Of a DNA stretch of 58,959 nt, positions 55,116 to 58,959 are shown in pieces. Positions within the stretch are counted from its first letter, which is position 1, and every line of letters begins with the position of its first letter. Origin of the DNA: Clostridia bacterium (GTDB taxonomy: Bacteria > Bacillota > Clostridia > Oscillospirales > CAG-382); assembly GCA_017397955.1 (NCBI GenBank), contig JAFQHL010000034.1, positions 1-58,959 of the forward strand, in the 5' to 3' direction. The position numbers and the translations under genes were made by a program. A model generated the notes under the pieces. The model was not told the origin of the DNA. It made no database searches and saw only the letters and a program-made list of their open reading frames with translations.

Positions 55116-55144
55116 TTGCAATTTGCCCAAAGATATAGTAGAAT
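55116..55144 (+). promoter_or_regulatory. S10 operon promoter
   Basis: TTGCAA (55116-55121) and TAGAAT (55139-55144) are 17 nt apart, about 210 nt upstream of rpsJ. Transcription would start near 55151. Confidence 0.65.
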
Positions 55145-55150
55145 TATAGG

Positions 55151-55327
55151 GCTTGAGTGCGATGAAGCGGGAAGTTGCTGCCGCCATGCAGGTAATTTCC
55201 GTGGAGTATGTCCGACAATCGGGCGATAGGGAAAGCGTTTTTTAAGGGTGTTGCTTGAAACGCCCGAAAGCGTGTTAAGACCCCGCCACCAAGAAAAATA
55301 CTTTATATTTATTAGGAGGCACAAAAC
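55151..55327 (+). promoter_or_regulatory. Structured 5' leader of the S10 ribosomal operon
   Basis: About 177 nt of leader, long for a simple untranslated region. GGAAGTT and AATTTCC can form a stem around a GC-rich loop (about 55170-55200). CCGA-CAA-TCGG makes a small hairpin after it, and GCGTTT...AAACGC competes with ACGC-CCGAAA-GCGT for the same bases. A GCGTTTTTT run lies in the middle. Such features suggest feedback control by a ribosomal protein of the operon, but the regulator is unknown. AGGAGG precedes the rpsJ ATG. Confidence 0.45.
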
Positions 55328-55639
55328 ATGGCAAACAAGGAAAAACTCAGAATCCGTCTTAAGTCCTACGACCACACACTTATCGACAAGTGTGCAGAGA
55401 AGATTGTGGAAACCGCTAAGAGAAACGGCGCTTCCGTTTCCGGCCCCATTCCTCTCCCCACCGATAAGGAAATTATCACCATTCTCCGCGCTGTTCACAA
55501 GTATAAGGACAGCCGTGAACAGTTTGAGCGTAGAACTCACAAGCGTCTTATCGACATCATCAAGCCCTCTCAGAAGGCTGTTGAGGCTCTCATGAGTATC
55601 GAGATGCCCGCAGGTGTTGATATAGAAATAAAGCTCTAA
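55328..55639 (+). CDS. rpsJ: 30S ribosomal protein S10
   Basis: 103 residues, first gene of the S10 operon. [15 protein letters not shown], the long loop with GPIPLPT, and the C-terminal [19 protein letters not shown] are typical of S10. S10 also acts as NusE in antitermination. AGGAGG upstream. Confidence 0.98.
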   Translation: MANKEKLRIRLKSYDHTLIDKCAEKIVETAKRNGASVSGPIPLPTDKEIITILRAVHKYKDSREQFERRTHKRLIDIIKPSQKAVEALMSIEMPAGVDIEIKL

Positions 55640-55680
55640 GACTTAAGGCAGGCGCGCACAGCGTCAACAAATTACGACAA

Positions 55681-55698
55681 TTACGCCTTCGGGTGTAA
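55681..55698 (+). other. UUCG-tetraloop hairpin between rpsJ and rplC
   Basis: TTACGCC pairs with GGTGTAA around TTCG (one G-U pair) in the 122-nt gap between rpsJ and rplC. UUCG loops are exceptionally stable. There is no T-run, so an RNA-stability, processing or regulatory stem is more likely than a terminator. An ACGGT/ACCGT pair lies nearer rplC. Confidence 0.5.
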
Positions 55699-55761
55699 AA
55701 TAACGGTCATGTTGCCGCCCGCAGCGGACGGTAACCAATAACCGTAAGGAGGAAAATTTAA

Positions 55762-56391
55762 ATGAAAAAAGGCATCATCGGCAAAAAGATTGGCATGACG
55801 CAAATCTTTGATGAAAAGGGCAACGTTGTACCTGTAACGGTAATCGCTGCCGGACCGTGTGTGGTAGTACAGAAGAAAACTGTTGCCAAAGACGGTTATG
55901 ACGCAGTTCAGTTGGGCTTCTCTGAAATAGAAGACAGAAAACTGACAAAGCCCGCTAAGGGACACTTCACCAAGGCAGGGGTTGCATTCAAGAGATATCT
56001 GAAGGAATTCAGACTTGAAGATTGTGCTTCCCTCAATGTTGGTGACATCGTTAAGGCTGACACTTTTGAGGTTGGCGAAAAGGTTGATGTAACCGGTATG
56101 ACCAAGGGTCGCGGTTTCAGCGGCGTTATCAAGAGATGGGGCGCACACAGACTTAGAATGTCCCACGGTACAGGTCCTGTTCACCGTCAGGTAGGCTCTA
56201 TGGGCGCAAATAGTGACCCTTCCAGAGTTATGAAGAACAAGAAGATGGCAGGTCAGTACGGTAACGAAAAGGTTACTACCCTCAATCTTGACGTTGTTAA
56301 GATTGATAAGGAAAACAACCTGTTGGCAATCAAGGGTGCCGTTCCCGGTTCCCGCGGCGGTATAGTATATATCCGCAATACAGTAAAATAA
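55762..56391 (+). CDS. rplC: 50S ribosomal protein L3
   Basis: 209 residues. [20 protein letters not shown] at the start, the conserved [12 protein letters not shown] and the Gln-methylation region [19 protein letters not shown] are typical of L3. AAGGAGG upstream. Confidence 0.98.
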   Translation: MKKGIIGKKIGMTQIFDEKGNVVPVTVIAAGPCVVVQKKTVAKDGYDAVQLGFSEIEDRKLTKPAKGHFTKAGVAFKRYLKEFRLEDCASLNVGDIVKADTFEVGEKVDVTGMTKGRGFSGVIKRWGAHRLRMSHGTGPVHRQVGSMGANSDPSRVMKNKKMAGQYGNEKVTTLNLDVVKIDKENNLLAIKGAVPGSRGGIVYIRNTVK

Positions 56392-56403
56392 GGAGGAAAA
56401 GAC

Positions 56404-57027
56404 ATGCCTAACATTAACATTCTTAATATGCAAGGCGGCAACTGCGGTACAATGGAGCTTTCCGATACCGTATTTGGTGCAGAGGTCAATGTCCCCGTGC
56501 TCCACTCTGTAGTAAGAGCATACCTCCTCAATCAGAGACAGGGCACACAGTCCACATTGACAAGAAGTGAAGTTTCCGGCGGCGGCAGAAAGCCTTGGCG
56601 TCAGAAGGGTACCGGTAGAGCAAGACAGGGTAGCACCCGTTCTCCTCAGTGGACCCACGGCGGTATCGCGCTCGGCCCCAAGCCCAGACTTTATAAGATA
56701 AGCATAAACAAAAAGGTTAAGAAGATCGCTATCAGAAGCGCACTTTCCGCAAAGGTTGAATCCGGTGAACTGATTGTTATTGACAATATCGCATTGGATG
56801 AATACAAGACCAAGAAGGTTTGTGACTTCCTTAAAGCGGTTAACGCAGAGGGTAAGGCACTTATCGTTACCCCCGCTGCAGACGAAAAGGTTTACCGTTC
56901 TGCAGGCAATATTCCCGGCGTAAAGGCAAGCCCCGTAAACGCTATCAACGTTTACGATATACTCAACTGTGACAAGTTGGTTATAGCTAAGGACGCCGTT
57001 GCCAAGTTAGAGGAGGTTTATGCCTAA
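56404..57027 (+). CDS. rplD: 50S ribosomal protein L4
   Basis: 207 residues. The tunnel loop RSEVSGGGRKPWRQKGTGRA and RSPQWTHGG are diagnostic. In some bacteria L4 represses its own S10 operon through the leader; whether that holds here is unknown. Stop overlaps the rplW start by 1 nt. Confidence 0.98.
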   Translation: MPNINILNMQGGNCGTMELSDTVFGAEVNVPVLHSVVRAYLLNQRQGTQSTLTRSEVSGGGRKPWRQKGTGRARQGSTRSPQWTHGGIALGPKPRLYKISINKKVKKIAIRSALSAKVESGELIVIDNIALDEYKTKKVCDFLKAVNAEGKALIVTPAADEKVYRSAGNIPGVKASPVNAINVYDILNCDKLVIAKDAVAKLEEVYA

Positions 57028-57320
57028 TGAGAACTTGCTACGACATTATATTGAAGCCGGTTATTACCGAAGCTTCCATAGCTGATATACAGGACAAGAA
57101 GTACACCTTCAAGGTTGCTGTAGATGCTAATAAAAAGCAGATCAAGGCTGCTGTTGAAGAAATTTTCGGCGTTAACGTAGAAAAGGTTACCACCATCAAC
57201 GTTAAGGCTAAATCCAAGAGACTCGGCTACCACTATGGTAAGACCGCTGCTTGGAAAAAGGCATTCGTTAAGCTTACCGCTGATTCAAAGACCATTGAGT
57301 TCTTTGACAGCTTGATGTAA
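57027..57320 (+). CDS. rplW: 50S ribosomal protein L23
   Basis: 97 residues. DIILKPVITEAS and KYTFKVAVDANKKQIKAAVE are the L23 core; L23 sits at the tunnel exit and docks trigger factor and SRP. Start overlaps the rplD stop (TAATG). Confidence 0.98.
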   Translation: MRTCYDIILKPVITEASIADIQDKKYTFKVAVDANKKQIKAAVEEIFGVNVEKVTTINVKAKSKRLGYHYGKTAAWKKAFVKLTADSKTIEFFDSLM

Positions 57321-57340
57321 TCGAAAGGAGTTGAAAACAC

Positions 57341-58171
57341 ATGGCTACAAAGACATATAAACCTACGACTCCCTCGAGAAGACACATGGCTACCCCTTCT
57401 TTTGAAGAGATAACCAAGAAGACTCCCGAGAAAAGTTTGATTACCATCCTTAAGAAGCATGCAGGCCGTAACAACACCGGTAGAATTACCGTTCGTCACC
57501 AGGGCGGCGGCAACAAGAAGAAGTATAGAATTATAGACTTCAAGCGTCAGTCCGATTTGGCTAACACCGTAACTGCTATTGAATACGACCCCAACCGTAC
57601 CGCTTACATTGCATTGTTGGCAGATACCAACGGCAAGAAGAGCTACATCATAGCTCCTAACGGCGTTAAGGTGGGCGATGTTCTTTACAGCGGCGCAGGC
57701 GCTGACATTAAACCCGGTAACACGCTTCCTATATCTTCCATCCCCGTTGGTACCTTTATCCACAATATCGAGCTTTACCCCGGCAGAGGTGCTCAGCTCG
57801 TTAGAAGTGCAGGTAGTGCTGCACAGCTTATGGCTAAAGAAAACGGTATGGCTCAGGTAAGACTTCCCTCCGGCGAAGTTAGATTCATCCGCTTGAACTG
57901 CGTTGCTACTATAGGTCAAGTAGGCAATATCGAGCACGAAAACGTTAAGCTTGGTAAAGCAGGTAAGACCCGTCACTTGGGTATCAGACCTACAGTACGC
58001 GGCTCCGTTATGAACCCGTGTGATCACCCCCACGGCGGTGGTGAAGGCCGTTCTCCTATCGGTAGACCTTCTCCTGTTACTCCTTGGGGTAAGCCTGCTC
58101 TTGGTTATAAGACCAGAAAGAAGAAGGCACGCACCAATAAGTTCATAGTCAAGCGCAGAAATGACAGATAA
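57341..58171 (+). CDS. rplB: 50S ribosomal protein L2
   Basis: 276 residues. [32 protein letters not shown] and the peptidyl-transferase-proximal [18 protein letters not shown] are typical of L2. GAAAGGAG upstream. Confidence 0.98.
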   Translation: MATKTYKPTTPSRRHMATPSFEEITKKTPEKSLITILKKHAGRNNTGRITVRHQGGGNKKKYRIIDFKRQSDLANTVTAIEYDPNRTAYIALLADTNGKKSYIIAPNGVKVGDVLYSGAGADIKPGNTLPISSIPVGTFIHNIELYPGRGAQLVRSAGSAAQLMAKENGMAQVRLPSGEVRFIRLNCVATIGQVGNIEHENVKLGKAGKTRHLGIRPTVRGSVMNPCDHPHGGGEGRSPIGRPSPVTPWGKPALGYKTRKKKARTNKFIVKRRNDR

Positions 58172-58183
58172 GGAGGAACGATT

Positions 58184-58465
58184 ATGAGCAGAAGTGTTAA
58201 AAAGGGACCGTTTGTTGAAGCAAAACTCTACAGCAGAGTTTGTGATATGAACCAGAAGGGCGAAAAGCGCGTTTTAAAGACGTGGTCCCGTTCTTCTACA
58301 ATATTCCCCGAATTTGTCGGCCACACTATCGCAGTGCACAACGGCAAAACCCATATTCCCGTATATGTAGTTGAGGATATGGTAGGTCACAAGTTGGGTG
58401 AATTCGCACCCACCCGTACCTTTAAAGGTCATGCAGGTTCCAAGACCTCTAACAACGGTAAATAA
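58184..58465 (+). CDS. rpsS: 30S ribosomal protein S19
   Basis: 93 residues. [38 protein letters not shown] and [16 protein letters not shown] are diagnostic. AAGGAGG upstream. Confidence 0.98.
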   Translation: MSRSVKKGPFVEAKLYSRVCDMNQKGEKRVLKTWSRSSTIFPEFVGHTIAVHNGKTHIPVYVVEDMVGHKLGEFAPTRTFKGHAGSKTSNNGK

Positions 58466-58482
58466 GGGAAGGAGAGACGAAA

Positions 58483-58833
58483 ATGGAACAAAGAGTAGCA
58501 AAAGCATATCTCAGACAGTTGCGTATGTCTCCCCGTAAGGTGCAGATAGTTCTTGACCTCATTAGAAACAAGGACGCAGCTAAGGCTATGGCCATCCTCC
58601 GTACCACCAATAAGATTGCGTGCGAACCCATCAGCAAGCTTCTTAAGTCTGCTATGGCAAACGCAGAAAACAATCACGGTATGGATTTAGACAAACTTTA
58701 TGTAGCACAGTGCTTCGTAACTCCCGGTATGCTTAAGGGCATGAAGAGAGTTATGCCCAGAGCAAGAGGCGGCGCAGCAAGAATAATCAAGCGCACCTCT
58801 CACATTACCATTGTGCTTAAGGAAAAGGAATAG
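58483..58833 (+). CDS. rplV: 50S ribosomal protein L22
   Basis: 116 residues. [15 protein letters not shown] at the start and the tunnel hairpin [25 protein letters not shown] at the end. Mutations in that hairpin confer macrolide resistance in other bacteria; no such change is claimed here. Confidence 0.98.
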   Translation: MEQRVAKAYLRQLRMSPRKVQIVLDLIRNKDAAKAMAILRTTNKIACEPISKLLKSAMANAENNHGMDLDKLYVAQCFVTPGMLKGMKRVMPRARGGAARIIKRTSHITIVLKEKE

Positions 58834-58846
58834 GAGGCAACAGATT

Positions 58847-58959
58847 ATGGGACAAAAAGTAAATCCGCACGGTCTTCGTGTAGGCGTTATTAAAGACTGG
58901 GACTCCCGTTGGTTTGTAAAGGACGAGGAGCTTGGCGATACAATCGTTGCTGACTACAA
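58847..58959 (+). CDS. rpsC: 30S ribosomal protein S3, cut by the window end
   Basis: Only the first 37 codons are present, beginning [20 protein letters not shown], the S3 N-terminus. TAGGAGG lies upstream. The frame is open to the last base. Confidence 0.96.
   Translation, partial: MGQKVNPHGLRVGVIKDWDSRWFVKDEELGDTIVADY

Overview
The window looks like chromosome from a low-to-mid GC, Gram-positive anaerobe of the class Clostridia, probably an uncultured gut-type relative of the Oscillospirales. The evidence is a dcw cluster that runs mraZ-rsmH-ftsL-PBP-murF-mraY-ftsW-murG-ftsQ-ftsZ, a four-subunit 2-oxoacid:ferredoxin oxidoreductase, flavin-dependent ThyX, a YmfF/YmfH-like M16 pair next to lgt, a dockerin-bearing secreted peptidase and a Clostridia-like S10 ribosomal operon. 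The genus assignment is inference. No tRNA, rRNA or CRISPR array was seen.

Layout. (1) 1-1201: a TraB/GumN-type lipoprotein on the minus strand, divergent from the dcw cluster. (2) 1323-12771: the cell-wall and division cluster, with a clear MraZ operator and separate ftsZ promoter and terminator. murE, murD, murC, murB, ftsA and sepF are absent from it. (3) 12797-16362: a PH-domain protein and two BspA-like leucine-rich-repeat lipoproteins. (4) 16376-31085: a long, tightly packed co-directional run: thyX-tmk, a DJ-1-like protein, a CPBP protease, mltG, a U32 peptidase, a P-loop ATPase, korDABC, ispD-ispF, two M16-like proteases, lgt and folD. (5) 31086-48647: an accessory island with one giant secreted ORF of 4801 codons, a secreted papain-fold (C39-like) peptidase with a dockerin, and three copies of a 229-255 bp element with terminal inverted repeats. 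(6) 48822-52434: an Ldh2-family dehydrogenase, a malic enzyme and a LarA-family nickel-pincer racemase, which read together as a malate/2-hydroxyacid module. (7) 52498-54938: a DUF218 membrane protein and a convergent phosphoglucomutase. (8) 55116-58959: the S10 operon (rpsJ-rplC-rplD-rplW-rplB-rpsS-rplV-rpsC, the last cut by the window end) behind a structured leader.

The most unusual part is the island at 31-48.6 kb. Each of the three elements sits 0-2 nt after the stem of a different intrinsic-terminator-like hairpin, where the T-tract should be. They are in the same orientation and bracket the giant gene (copies 1 and 2) and the dockerin peptidase (copies 2 and 3). An internal hairpin keeps its pairing while its sequence changes between copies. 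The giant protein is a string of galactose-binding-like (F5/8 type C) and CBM9-like modules behind a degenerate SGNH domain. It has a signal peptide but no recognisable surface anchor.
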